A DNA stretch of 64,000 nt from Acidobacteriota bacterium (GCA_026707545.1 JAPOWR010000003.1:1-64000); one strand, 5' to 3'; positions 49,758 through 59,093 are shown, counted from the stretch's first letter. Notes: generated from the sequence alone by a model not told the origin. Numbers and translations: made by a program.

Positions 49758-50705
49758 CTAGCCGACGTCGGCGGCGCAGCGAAAGCCCATGTGTCCCGCC
49801 GCGCTGTCGGGCGTGTTGTGGGTGCGGGCCGACAGGCGGTAGCGACTGCAGTAGGAGACATGGCAGAGGTACGACCCGCCCCGGGTGACGCGTGCCGTGC
49901 CGGCAGCAGGACCTCGCGGATTGCGAGTGCCCGGCGCGGCGGAACTGGGGCTCCACCAGTCGGCGCACCAGTCCCAGACGTTGCCGCAGACGTTGTAGAG
50001 ACCGAAGCCGTTGGGCTCGAACGCATCGACCGGGCAGGTGCCGCGATGGCCGTCGAGCCCGAGATCGCGTTTCGGAAAGCTGCCCTGCCAGACGTTGCAG
50101 CGATGCTCGCCATCGGGCTCGAGCTCGTCGCCCCAGGGCTGAGCGGTCTGCTCCACTCCTCCGCGAGCCGCGAACTCCCACTCCGCCTCGGTCGGGAGCC
50201 GGCATCCCGCCCACGCGCAGTACGCCACAGCGTCGTGATGCGACACCTGGACGACGGGATGGTCCTGACGCCGGGCGATCGACGATCCCGGTCCCTCGGG
50301 ATGACGCCAGTCGGCGCCGCTGATCTTGCACCACCAGCCGGCGCCCGGCAGACGGTCCTCGATCGCCGTGCGTCGGAGCCTGCGCGACAGGCGACCCTCG
50401 AAGACGAAGGACCAGCCCAGCCGCTCGCTGTCGGTCCGGTAGCCGGTCGCGTCGACGAAGGCGGCGAAGTCGGCGTTGGAGACGGCGCAGGCGTCGATGC
50501 GGAACGGATCGACGAAGATCTCGCGGACCGGGGTCTCGCCGTCGCCCGGTATGGCATCGGCCGAGTCGGTGCCCATGAGGAACCGGCCGCCGTCGAGACG
50601 GACCATGTCGCGGCCGTTCGGTCCCGCGGTCGGCGCCGGTCCCGAGGCCGGCGCCGCGCCGCGGGCCGGCCGCTCGGAATCACGCGACGGAGCGCAGCAG
50701 GTCAT
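49758..50705 (-). CDS. Formylglycine-generating enzyme (sulfatase-modifying factor 1)
   Basis: A 315-aa FGE with all active-site features: GGRFLMGTDSADA, CRLPTEAEWEFAARGG, GLYNVCGNVWDWCADWW and the C-terminal block GGSYLCHVSYCSRYR then NTPDSAAGHMGFRCAADVG. The two Cys in SYLCHVSYC match the copper-binding catalytic pair of canonical FGE, and the block is strikingly like the human SUMF1 segment. It converts the Cys of CxPxR to formylglycine and should activate all six Cys-type sulfatases here. It starts 25 bp after the 50731 sulfatase stop, an evident operon. No signal peptide is obvious, so it probably acts in the cytoplasm before export, consistent with Tat leaders on several sulfatases. Confidence 0.5.
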   Translation of the reverse strand: MTCCAPSRDSERPARGAAPASGPAPTAGPNGRDMVRLDGGRFLMGTDSADAIPGDGETPVREIFVDPFRIDACAVSNADFAAFVDATGYRTDSERLGWSFVFEGRLSRRLRRTAIEDRLPGAGWWCKISGADWRHPEGPGSSIARRQDHPVVQVSHHDAVAYCAWAGCRLPTEAEWEFAARGGVEQTAQPWGDELEPDGEHRCNVWQGSFPKRDLGLDGHRGTCPVDAFEPNGFGLYNVCGNVWDWCADWWSPSSAAPGTRNPRGPAAGTARVTRGGSYLCHVSYCSRYRLSARTHNTPDSAAGHMGFRCAADVG

Positions 50706-50730
50706 GGAGCCCGCACGATTCGGAGCTCCC

Positions 50731-52170
50731 TCAACCAGCGTAGAGGCGCTCGGCGACGGCGGTCAGCTCCCTGACGATGCCCGAGTTGCCGGTGTCGTCG
50801 ATCACGTTGTGGAACTCTCCCGGATCGGCCTCGAGGTCGTACAACTCCGAGCGCGCCCAGCTCAGGTAGTTGAGCTTCCACTTGCCGGTGCGCACCATCA
50901 GGATAGGCGGCTTGCCGACGTAGCGGTCGTCCTCCGTGAAGCTGCGATGGCAGAAGTAGTACTCCGAGTAGGCGTGCTCACGCGGCGTGTACGCCCCGCC
51001 CTGGACCAGGGACGCGAAGCTCCGGCCGTCGATCCCGGAGGAGGGGCTCCCCAGCCCGCACAGCTCCGTGAGGGTCGGGAGCAGATCGGTGTGCTCGATG
51101 AGCTGAGTGCGGGCCGTTCCGGCTTCCATCCGGTCCGGCATCCGCACGATCAGCGGCACGCTGACGCTCTGCTCGTACATGTTGTGCTTGGTCCACGTGC
51201 GGTGCGCGCCGGCCATCTCACCGTGGTCCGAGGTGTAGACGACCACCGTGTTCTTGTCGAGCCCCAGCTCGCGCAACGTGTCGAACACCCGCCCGACGTT
51301 GGCGTCCGTCTGGGAAATGTTGCCGTAGTAGCCGCGGATCGCGTCACGCAGGTCGTCGTCCTTTTGGTCGTACCAGCCACGCTGCCTGGAGCGAATCAGG
51401 TGCCCCTCGAAGCCGTCCTCCAGCTCCCGGTCCGAACGCTCCGGCAGACTGAGAGTGATTCCGTCGTACATGTCCCAGTACTGCTTCGCCGGAACCAAGG
51501 GCGTATGCGGCATGTAGAACGACGTCCACAGGCAGAAGGGGCGGTCCTTGTTCTCGCGCAGGAAGGCGACCGACTCCTCGGCGAAGAAGGTGTCGGGGAA
51601 GTACCGCTCCGGCAGGGTCGAGGCGGAGCCGCTCAGCCCGGTCGCGTACCCGCCGTCCGCGGGGTAGCCCACGTATTGATCATCTCGAAACGCCTGCTGC
51701 TCGGCCTGGGTAAGCCGTTTGTCGTGATCGGGGCGATGGAGCCTGTGGTCGAAGCCGTGCCGCCGGGTCTCGTCGACGAAGTGCATCTTGCCGATCGCGC
51801 CGGTGACGTAGCCGTGATCCTTGAAGTAGTGGGCGACCGTGCGCGCCTCGTTGGGCAGCGGGTCCCGCAGGATCCTCGCCCCGTGCCTGCAGGGGTGAAG
51901 ACCGGTGACGATCGACCCGCGGGAGGGGACGCAGACGGGCGCGTTGCAGTAGGCGCGGTCGAAGCGGACGCCGTCCGAGGCGATCTCGTCGATGTGGGGC
52001 GTCTGCGCTTCGCCGCTGCCGTAGCAGCCGGTCGCGGCGGTCTGGTGCTGATCGGAGCACAGGAAAAGCAGATTCGCCCGGTTCGTCTTCGCGAAGCTGA
52101 AGGCGGCCCCCACGGCGGACCCCACCGACGCTGCGGCGACGCTCTTGACTGCCTGTCGTCGTGTGATCAT
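50731..52170 (-). CDS. Cys-type sulfatase, choline-sulfatase-like, Tat-exported
   Basis: A 479-aa sulfatase from ATG 52170 (MITRRQAVKSVAAASVGSAV), a Tat signal; upstream in-frame ATGs lie in the neighbour's region and are rejected. Core: LLFLCSDQHQTAATGCYGS, TPHIDEIASDGVRFDRAYC, CVPSRGSIVTGLHP, GKMHFVDETRRHGFDH, YTSDHGEMAGAH. The DQH...GCYG opening resembles choline/phosphonate monoester-type sulfatases. It is followed by the FGE in the same direction and starts 37 bp from the divergent 52208 sulfatase, sharing a promoter region. Confidence 0.5.
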   Translation of the reverse strand: MITRRQAVKSVAAASVGSAVGAAFSFAKTNRANLLFLCSDQHQTAATGCYGSGEAQTPHIDEIASDGVRFDRAYCNAPVCVPSRGSIVTGLHPCRHGARILRDPLPNEARTVAHYFKDHGYVTGAIGKMHFVDETRRHGFDHRLHRPDHDKRLTQAEQQAFRDDQYVGYPADGGYATGLSGSASTLPERYFPDTFFAEESVAFLRENKDRPFCLWTSFYMPHTPLVPAKQYWDMYDGITLSLPERSDRELEDGFEGHLIRSRQRGWYDQKDDDLRDAIRGYYGNISQTDANVGRVFDTLRELGLDKNTVVVYTSDHGEMAGAHRTWTKHNMYEQSVSVPLIVRMPDRMEAGTARTQLIEHTDLLPTLTELCGLGSPSSGIDGRSFASLVQGGAYTPREHAYSEYYFCHRSFTEDDRYVGKPPILMVRTGKWKLNYLSWARSELYDLEADPGEFHNVIDDTGNSGIVRELTAVAERLYAG

Positions 52171-52207
52171 GATGGTCAGAATCCTAACGCAGATGGAGAA
52201 ACGGGCC

Positions 52208-53692
52208 ATGACGACGCACCGCTTCGGGACCGCCGCCCTCGCTGTCGCCCTGGGAGCGCTGACGTCGCTTCCGGTGCAGGCAGCGGAGCCGCCGAACATC
52301 CTCTGGATCATCGTCGACGACATGTCGGCCAATCTCTCTTCCTACGGAGAGACGGCGATCGAGACGCCGCATCTCGATCGCCTGGCAAGCCGGGGAGTGC
52401 GATTCACGAATGCGTACGTCACGGCGCCGGTCTGTTCGCCCAACCGCTCGGCGTTCATTACCGGGATGTACCAGACTTCCATCGGCGCTCATCACCACAA
52501 CAGCAGCCAGGGGGAGCTGAAGATCCACCTGCCTCCCGGCATCCGGCCGATCCCCGAGCTGTTCCAGGAAGCCGGCTACTACACCGCGATCACCGGCTGG
52601 CCCAACACGGATCGAGCCACCATAGGAAAGACGCACTACAACTTCGAGTGGGACCCGGCCATCTACGACGGTCCCGACTGGAGTCAGCGTCAACCCGGCC
52701 AGCCCTTCTTCGCCCAGGTTCACCTCCCCGGCGGAAAACACCGCGGCCGATCGCTCGAGTCGTTCCGGCAGATCAGCGATCGGGTCGAGAAGCTGCTGGG
52801 GAGCAGGACCGATCCCTCCATGGTGGAGCTTCCCCCGTACTACCCGAACGATCCGGTCCTGCTGGCGGACTGGGCGGCCTACCTCGACTCGGTTCGGCTG
52901 ACGGACAAGTTCGTCGGCGACGTCATCGAACGGCTCGAAGACGAGGGCGACCTCGAGGACACGGTCGTTCTCTTCATGACCGACCACGGAATCAGCCATG
53001 CCAGGGGGAAGCAGTTCCTCTACGACGAAGGGCTGCACGTGCCCCTGGTCATCGCCGGACCGACGATCGAGCCCGGGCAGGTTCGCGACGACCTCGTGGA
53101 GCACATCGACATCGCGGCCCTTTCGCTCGCACTCGCCGGAATCGAGATTCCCGACCACATGCACGCGCGCGACATCCTCGCCCGGGACTACCAGAAGCGG
53201 ACAGCGATCTTCGCCGCCCGCGACCGCTGCGACGAGACGGTCGACTACATCAGAGCGCTGCGGACGACGCGCTTCAAGTACATCCGCAACTTCCTGCCCA
53301 ACCGCCCCCATCTGCAACCCAACCTCTACAAGGACGGAAAGAGCATTGTCATCGCGCTGCGGGAGGCTCATGCTGCCGGGACGTTGAACGAGACGCAGCA
53401 GCTTCTCTTCGCTCCCACTCGTCCCGCGGAGGAGCTCTATGACCTGTCGGACGACCCGTTCGAAGTCCGGAACCTGGCCGGCGATCCGAAGCACCAGGCG
53501 CAACTGAAGAAACTCAGGAAGCGCATGGACGATTGGATCGAGCGCACGAACGACCATGGCGCGGAATCAGCAGCCATGTACGACAGCGAAATGGCCGCGT
53601 ACTCCGCGCGCGTGAGCGCGAACCCCGAATCGGCTGCCATCCTCAGCCGCAACATCGCCCTGATGAAGCGCTGGGCGGCCGAGGGCAGGTAA
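52208..53692 (+). CDS. Cys-type sulfatase, heparan N-sulfatase-like
   Basis: A 494-aa exported sulfatase. ATG 52208 has GGAG nine bases upstream; ATG 52193 is the alternative. Signal ends PVQAAE. Motifs: ILWIIVDDMSANLSSYGE, CSPNRSAFITGMYQTSIGAH, GKTHYNFEW and FMTDHGISHARGKQFLYDEG, an arrangement seen in the N-sulfoglucosamine sulfohydrolase/atsG group (VDDMSxN and SIGAHxH). It likely removes sulfate from an amino or uronic sugar. Ends two bases before the convergent PhyH stop. Confidence 0.5.
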   Translation: MTTHRFGTAALAVALGALTSLPVQAAEPPNILWIIVDDMSANLSSYGETAIETPHLDRLASRGVRFTNAYVTAPVCSPNRSAFITGMYQTSIGAHHHNSSQGELKIHLPPGIRPIPELFQEAGYYTAITGWPNTDRATIGKTHYNFEWDPAIYDGPDWSQRQPGQPFFAQVHLPGGKHRGRSLESFRQISDRVEKLLGSRTDPSMVELPPYYPNDPVLLADWAAYLDSVRLTDKFVGDVIERLEDEGDLEDTVVLFMTDHGISHARGKQFLYDEGLHVPLVIAGPTIEPGQVRDDLVEHIDIAALSLALAGIEIPDHMHARDILARDYQKRTAIFAARDRCDETVDYIRALRTTRFKYIRNFLPNRPHLQPNLYKDGKSIVIALREAHAAGTLNETQQLLFAPTRPAEELYDLSDDPFEVRNLAGDPKHQAQLKKLRKRMDDWIERTNDHGAESAAMYDSEMAAYSARVSANPESAAILSRNIALMKRWAAEGR

Positions 53693-53693
53693 C

Positions 53694-54623
53694 TCAGTCG
53701 AACAGGCCGCTGGGCGAAGTCTTCGCGCCCGTGAAGTCCGGCCCTTCTTCACGCCAGCCGTTGAAGATCTTCTCTCCCATCAGGCGGGCAAACCGGGGCT
53801 CGTCGGCATAGCGCTCGAACACCTCGGGATACCGGGTATCGCCGCGTCGCTCCTGTGTCGAGAGGTGAGGCCGGCAGAAATAGGCTGCGAGATTGATCCG
53901 CGCGCCAGGCAACTCGCGTCGCCAGCCGCCGTGCCACGAGTTGCCATGCCAGATCGCGGCATCTCCCGGATTGAGGTCCATGGTTACGGCGCCTCGCGGC
54001 ACCGTCCACTCGAGGGCGTCCAGCTCTTCCCGATCGAGCTTCTTCGCCATGATCGCCGGAACGGTCTCATTGCCCGCCATCCAGTTCTCGTGAGCCGTGG
54101 GCTGGCGCTGCTTTCGATGGCTGCCCGGGAAGAGCACCAGCGCGCCCGCTTCCCGGCTGTAGGGCGTCAGCGCGTAGTTGCAGTTGGCGACCAGGGACGT
54201 CTCGGTCATGCCGACCCGAACCCCATCGGCGTGCACCGACAAAGGCATGCCGCCGGGCCCACGAAAGTGACTCCCCATGGAAGACAACACGCAACTCTCA
54301 CCAAGCAGATACGTGATCATCGCGAGCGGCTTCGGCTCCAGCAGGATCTCGGGGAAGACCGGATCCTCGAAGATCAGGTAGTGCTGATACGCCATGCCGC
54401 TGAAGTCGTCGGACGTGGCCGTGTCGGGATCGATTCTCTTGCCCGTCGTCCTTTCGACGCGCCGCAGGATGGCCGCCTTGGCGCGCTCGATCCGGTCTTC
54501 GGACAGCACGCCAGGGAGCACCGTGTACCCCTTGGTCTCGAGCTCGAGCAGGTTCTCGTTGAGACCGAGCTCCGCGATGTTTGCCAGCACGCGCTCGCGT
54601 GCCTCGTCGTCCTTGCCGGTCAT
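53694..54623 (-). CDS. Phytanoyl-CoA dioxygenase (PhyH)-family Fe(II)/2-oxoglutarate oxygenase
   Basis: A 309-aa enzyme from ATG 54623. PhyH features: GYTVLPGVLSEDRIERAK, the HxD motif in LSVHADGVRV, a distal His in WHGNSWHGGWRRE and the 2OG-binding Arg in GARINLAAYFCRPH. These hydroxylate small molecules with O2 and 2-oxoglutarate. No signal peptide, so cytoplasmic. It sits between sulfatases; perhaps it acts on an alkyl sulfate or a sulfated metabolite, alternatively on a lipid (inference). Divergent from 54668 with 44 bp between. Confidence 0.5.
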   Translation of the reverse strand: MTGKDDEARERVLANIAELGLNENLLELETKGYTVLPGVLSEDRIERAKAAILRRVERTTGKRIDPDTATSDDFSGMAYQHYLIFEDPVFPEILLEPKPLAMITYLLGESCVLSSMGSHFRGPGGMPLSVHADGVRVGMTETSLVANCNYALTPYSREAGALVLFPGSHRKQRQPTAHENWMAGNETVPAIMAKKLDREELDALEWTVPRGAVTMDLNPGDAAIWHGNSWHGGWRRELPGARINLAAYFCRPHLSTQERRGDTRYPEVFERYADEPRFARLMGEKIFNGWREEGPDFTGAKTSPSGLFD

Positions 54624-54667
54624 ATGGGCGACTCTACAACTGCTACGGTGTGAAGGAGGAGGAGCCA

Positions 54668-56113
54668 ATGAGAGAGAAGTTCGTAGCCCTTCTGCTCGCC
54701 ACTGTCGTGTCCTCCCCGGCAGTCTCGGAATCCCCCAACATCGTCATCCTGCTCGCCGACGACCTCGGCTGGACGGGGACCTCGGTGCAGATGGACGAGC
54801 GCGTCCCCGGCTCGAAGAGCGACCTCTACCGCACACCCAATCTCGAGCGCCTGGCGTCGCAGGGCATGCGTTTCTCCAACGCCTACTCTCCGGCGCCGAA
54901 CTGCTCGCCGACCCGCATGTCGATTCAAACGGGGAAGACCGCTGCACGGCTCGGAGCCACCGACATCATCGACGTCGTGCCCGACGAGACCGGGCGCGCG
55001 GTGTACCAGTTCTTCTACGACGACTTCTACCGCAACAAGCCGATGCACGTGCCGCTCCCGATCTCCGATCTGGCCGATGAGGAGCTGACGATCGCAGAGT
55101 TTCTCAAGCAACAGGACTCGCGTTACGTCGCAGGCCACATCGGCAAGTGGCACATGGGCGGCGGCTCGCCGGCTCGTCATGGCTACGACGAGCACGACGG
55201 CCTCACGACGAACGCGCCCGGAAGGCAGGGCATGCCCGACCCCAAGCGCACCGGTGAGATCACCGAACGATCTCTCGCCTTTCTGGAGAAGCACGGGGCG
55301 TCTGGGCACCCTTTTCTACTGCAGATCTCCTACTACGCTGTCCACACGCCCGTCCTGGCGAAGCCGGAGACGGTTTCGCGCTATCACGGCTATTCGAGCG
55401 TCATTCACTCGAACAACACCTACGGCGCAATGACGGACGAGCTGGACCAGAGCGTCGGCAGGATCCTCGACAGGATCGAAGCTCTCGGCATCGCCGACGA
55501 TACCTATGTCATCTTCACCTCCGACAACGGCGGCGAATCCGACCGCCCCGTGACCAGCAACGTGCCGCTGTCGATGGGCAAGACGCATGTGTGGGAAGGC
55601 GGCATTCGAGTACCGCTCATCGTGCGGGGTCCCGGTATCGCCGCGGGTAGCCAGAGTCACGTGCCGGCCATCGGCTACGACTTCCTGCCGACGATCGCCG
55701 AGTGGCTGGGTGCGGGAGATCGGCTTCCCGACCAGCTCGATGGCGGCAGTCTGGCCGGCGTGCTGGCAAACGAAGGAGTCGGCGAGGTCGATCGGCGTAC
55801 GGAGCCTCTCATCTGGTACTACGGCGCCTATCGCAACATGAAGCACGTCACGCCTCAGACAGCGATCCGTCTCGACCAACACAAGCTGATCCGCGAGCTG
55901 GAGTCCGGGCGCGAGGTCCTCTACGACCTCGATCTGGATCTCGCGGAGACCACCGACCTCAGCCGGTTTCGTCCCGAGGTCGCCCGCCGGCTCTCCCGCT
56001 TGCTCGACGACTATCTCGCCAGCGTGGATCTCGAGCTGCCAACGCCGAATCCCGAGTACGATCCAGCCAGGGACACGGGACTGATCTCGGTTGGCGGGAC
56101 CGGCTCGCCTTGA
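54668..56113 (+). CDS. Cys-type sulfatase (arylsulfatase A-like), exported
   Basis: A 481-aa sulfatase from ATG 54668 with GGAGGAGGAG directly upstream. Signal ends VSES. Motifs: IVILLADDLGWTGTSVQMD, CSPTRMSIQTGKTAARLG, GHIGKWHMGGGSPARHGYDEH, ISYYAVHTPVLA, FTSDNGGESDRP and GGIRVPLIVRGPGI. Arylsulfatase A/B-like substrates such as galactose or N-acetylgalactosamine sulfates are typical. Its TGA overlaps the TTG start of the next sulfatase (TTGA), so the two are coupled. Confidence 0.5.
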   Translation: MREKFVALLLATVVSSPAVSESPNIVILLADDLGWTGTSVQMDERVPGSKSDLYRTPNLERLASQGMRFSNAYSPAPNCSPTRMSIQTGKTAARLGATDIIDVVPDETGRAVYQFFYDDFYRNKPMHVPLPISDLADEELTIAEFLKQQDSRYVAGHIGKWHMGGGSPARHGYDEHDGLTTNAPGRQGMPDPKRTGEITERSLAFLEKHGASGHPFLLQISYYAVHTPVLAKPETVSRYHGYSSVIHSNNTYGAMTDELDQSVGRILDRIEALGIADDTYVIFTSDNGGESDRPVTSNVPLSMGKTHVWEGGIRVPLIVRGPGIAAGSQSHVPAIGYDFLPTIAEWLGAGDRLPDQLDGGSLAGVLANEGVGEVDRRTEPLIWYYGAYRNMKHVTPQTAIRLDQHKLIRELESGREVLYDLDLDLAETTDLSRFRPEVARRLSRLLDDYLASVDLELPTPNPEYDPARDTGLISVGGTGSP

Positions 56114-57600
56114 GCGGCGAGCGGCTCTCGCGACGGGAACTGCTCGGGGGCCTGGGGCTCGGCGCCCTGGCCGCGGGCTGCGCGGGCAGTCGAGAGCCGC
56201 GCGCCGCTGGCCCGAACGTCCTGATGATCTCGATCGACGATCTGAACGACTGGATCGGCATTCTCGACGGACACCCGCAGACGCTCACGCCGAACATCGA
56301 CGCGCTCGCCGGGCGCGGCGTCACCTTCCGGCGGGCCTACTGCCAGACGCCCGCCTGCAACCCCTCCCGGGCGAGCCTGATGACCGGCCGGCGCCCGACC
56401 ACCTCGGGCTGCTACGGCAACGGGGACGTCTGGCGCGACGCCATGCCGCTGGCCGTCACCCTGCCGCAGCACTTCATGCAGCACGGCTACGAAGCGATCG
56501 GCGGCGGCAAGACGTTTCACCAGAGCCAGAACGAGACCGCGTCGTGGCACTACTACCACAGCTTCCGCGGCTTCCTGTGGGCCTCCGGCTACCCCGTGAA
56601 CGAGCTCGACCGCGGTGGCTTCGACTGGGGTTCCCTCGACGTCGACGACGAAGAGACGACCGACACCCAACTCGCCAACTGGGCGGCTGAGTACCTGTCG
56701 AGAGATCATTCCAGGCCGTTCTTCCTGGCCTGCGGCTTCTATCGCCCGCACCTGCCGTTCTACGCCCCGAAGAAGTACTTCGACAAGTTCCCCGAGGCCG
56801 AGATCGAGCTGCCGCCTTACCTCGCGAACGACCTCGACGACGTGCCGGAGTCCGCGCCCACGGAGCGCGGTCTGGAAGACCACGAGCTGGTGACGGCGAC
56901 GGGGCAGTGGCGGCGCGCCGTGGCGGCCTATCTCGCGTGCATCAACTTCGCCGATGCGAACGTGGGGCGGGTGCTGAAAGCACTCGACGAGGGGCCGCAC
57001 GCCGGGAACACGGTCATCGTCCTGTGGACCGACCACGGCTGGCAGCTAGGCGAGAAGAACCAGTGGCGCAAGTACACGCTCTGGGAGCGCTCCTGCCGCG
57101 TGCCGATCATCTTCGCCGGCCCCGGGATCGAGACGAAGGGAGAATTCTGCGACCGGACCGCCGAGCTGCTCGACATCTACCCCACCCTGGCGGACCTCGC
57201 CGGGCTCCCCGGGCGCGAGGACCTCGACGGCGAGAGCCTGCGGCCACTGCTCGAGAATCCCGAGGCCGTGTGGGATCACCCCGCGATCACCTCCGACGCG
57301 CCGGACAGAAGCTCGATCCGCACCGAGCGCTGGCGTTACACCACCTATCCCGACGGCGAAGAGCTCTACGACCACGACAGCGATCCGAACGAGTGGCGCA
57401 ACCTGGCGAACCTCCCGGAGCACGCCGAAACGAAGCAGCGGCTACGGGCCATGCTGCCGCGGAACCCTTCGCGCAAGGAGGTGCTGCAGGTCTCCGATCA
57501 GCCCGAGGAAGAGCGCCGCCTCACCGAGCTCCTGCCGGGCCGCTCCCACCGGGCCGGCGCGGCGAACGACGTCGGGCTCGATCCGGCCCCGCCCTACTAG
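56110..57600 (+). CDS. Cys-type sulfatase, iduronate-2-sulfatase-like (copy 2), Tat lipoprotein
   Basis: A 496-aa protein from TTG 56110 overlapping the previous stop. GERLSRRELLGGLGLGALAA then GCAG is a Tat plus lipobox leader. Motifs as in the 48092 copy: LMISIDDLNDWIGILDGHPQ, CNPSRASLMTGRRPTTSGCY, WTDHGWQLGEKNQW. The two copies differ only at scattered positions and share the 3' flank with repeat B, which points to segmental duplication or gene conversion within this locus. Substrate prediction same as copy 1 (2-O-sulfated uronates), not proven. Confidence 0.5.
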   Translation: MSGERLSRRELLGGLGLGALAAGCAGSREPRAAGPNVLMISIDDLNDWIGILDGHPQTLTPNIDALAGRGVTFRRAYCQTPACNPSRASLMTGRRPTTSGCYGNGDVWRDAMPLAVTLPQHFMQHGYEAIGGGKTFHQSQNETASWHYYHSFRGFLWASGYPVNELDRGGFDWGSLDVDDEETTDTQLANWAAEYLSRDHSRPFFLACGFYRPHLPFYAPKKYFDKFPEAEIELPPYLANDLDDVPESAPTERGLEDHELVTATGQWRRAVAAYLACINFADANVGRVLKALDEGPHAGNTVIVLWTDHGWQLGEKNQWRKYTLWERSCRVPIIFAGPGIETKGEFCDRTAELLDIYPTLADLAGLPGREDLDGESLRPLLENPEAVWDHPAITSDAPDRSSIRTERWRYTTYPDGEELYDHDSDPNEWRNLANLPEHAETKQRLRAMLPRNPSRKEVLQVSDQPEEERRLTELLPGRSHRAGAANDVGLDPAPPY

Positions 57601-57611
57601 CGCGGCAGGAA

Positions 57612-57655
57612 CTGGGTGCGCCGGCCTGACATCCGACCGCCCGAAGACGAGCGCT
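57612..57655 (+). repeat. Repeat family B, truncated copy 3
   Basis: CTGGGTGCGCCGGCCTGACA and TCCGACCGCCCGAAGACGAG directly after the 56110 sulfatase stop; the distal half is missing. Confidence 0.5.
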
Positions 57656-57739
57656 CCTGCCCCTGGGCAGGTGACAGCGGCGCTACCGCGGTGAGAGTCC
57701 CCAGGATCGCCGGGAGAAGGAGTCGAGGAGGTCGCACGG

Positions 57740-59083
57740 TCACTCGTAGTCTGCCTGGTTCAACGACACGGAGATCATCTCCTCGTCGTTTCTGATGTAG
57801 ATGTGCTTGTTGGCGTAGGCCGGGTGAACCCAGCTCACGTAACGCAGTTCCCGCCGGTTGCCGGGTCTCGACGTGGGGGTGATGAGGTGCGTTCGGCTGA
57901 TCTCTTCGTAGCCGGCAGGGCTCAGTCTGGCGATGATCAGGTCGCCGCGATCGTTGTTGATGAAGACCCGGTCGCCGTTCTGGACGAGGAACCCGGAGAC
58001 CCAGCGCCGTCGTTCTCCGGTCGCTTCCTGCGTTTCCCAGAGACGCTCGCCGGTCTCGGCGTTCAGGCCGCGCAACTGGCCGTAGCTGCAGATACCGTAG
58101 ATGGTCCCTCCATCGATGATCGGCGTCGCCAGCACGGCGTGCAACCCGTCGGTCTGAATCTCGCTGTTGCTCGAGCCCTTCCAGGCGACGGTGGCGCCGG
58201 GCCTGTCCTGGTCGAGCGTCAGCATCAGGGGTCCGTCGTAAAACGTTGTGAAGAACAGTTGAGACCCGACCTGCACCGGTGTCGCGACGGTCATCGCGCC
58301 GCCGACCGTGTAGGGCTGCCGCCAGTAGAACTCGCCGTTGGTCGGATCGAGGGAGACGACTTCTTCCGGGTTCCAGACGATGAGCTGACGCGCTCCGCCG
58401 GCCTCGACGATGATCGGTTGCGCGACGCCAAGGTCCGCTTCGCTGTCCAGCGCGCGCCAGAGCTCCTCACCGGTCATCTTGTCGAACGCGACGACCCGCG
58501 CGTTCTCCGGGCCGCCGACGAAGCAGATGAGCCGCGGGCCATCGACCAGCGGCGCGCTGGCGAAGCCCCAGTCGAACCCCCACTGCAAGCGGTCGACGCC
58601 GTAGTCCTCGGCGTAGTCCTTTCGCCAGAGGAGCGCGCCGGTTTCGACGTCGAACGCCGACAGGACGCCCGTGCGCCCCAGGGTGTAGACGCGGTCTCCA
58701 TCGACCGTCGGGGTCGCGCCGGGGCCTGTTTCCCACTGGATCCCCGCGTAGTCGGCCTCCCATGCTTGACTCCACAGGATGCGACCGGTCGCCTCATCGA
58801 GCGCGAGCGCCCGCTCGGTTCCGCGCATGCCGTGCGTGGCTTCGAAGTCGGTGATGAAGACGCGGCCGTCGGCCACGGCGGGGCCCGCGAACCCTGCCTT
58901 GATCGGGGTCCGCCAGAGCGCCTTCAGGCCATCGGCGGGGAACTCATCCAGGATCCCGGTCTCGTGCCAGACGCCGAGGCGGCCCTTGCCTCGGAACTCC
59001 GGCCAGTCGTCGGCACGTAGCTCCGTCGCACCCACCAGGATGGATGCGACGCACGCAAGCGCGACCGTGAGTCTTCTGGCCAT
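57740..59083 (-). CDS. PQQ-like beta-propeller repeat protein (BamB-like), exported
   Basis: A 447-aa exported seven- or eight-bladed propeller from ATG 59083 with GGGAG upstream; an ATG 11 codons earlier overlaps the neighbour. Signal ends ELRADD. Blades show YTLGRTGVLSAFDVETGALLW-, VVAFDKMTGEELW- and LRGLNAETGERLWETQ-type repeats, i.e. the PQQ_2 repeat. Because it lacks the catalytic Asp/Ca site of dehydrogenases as far as I can see, it may be structural or an enzyme-like scaffold. Ten bases after the MBL gene stop, so co-transcribed. Confidence 0.5.
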   Translation of the reverse strand: MARRLTVALACVASILVGATELRADDWPEFRGKGRLGVWHETGILDEFPADGLKALWRTPIKAGFAGPAVADGRVFITDFEATHGMRGTERALALDEATGRILWSQAWEADYAGIQWETGPGATPTVDGDRVYTLGRTGVLSAFDVETGALLWRKDYAEDYGVDRLQWGFDWGFASAPLVDGPRLICFVGGPENARVVAFDKMTGEELWRALDSEADLGVAQPIIVEAGGARQLIVWNPEEVVSLDPTNGEFYWRQPYTVGGAMTVATPVQVGSQLFFTTFYDGPLMLTLDQDRPGATVAWKGSSNSEIQTDGLHAVLATPIIDGGTIYGICSYGQLRGLNAETGERLWETQEATGERRRWVSGFLVQNGDRVFINNDRGDLIIARLSPAGYEEISRTHLITPTSRPGNRRELRYVSWVHPAYANKHIYIRNDEEMISVSLNQADYE

Positions 59084-59093
59084 ACGCGGCTCC

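Noticed and set aside
50476..53442. 988-codon plus-strand ORF
   Set aside because: It crosses the FGE, the choline-sulfatase-like gene and the 52208 gene out of frame; the real genes are identified by their active-site motifs.
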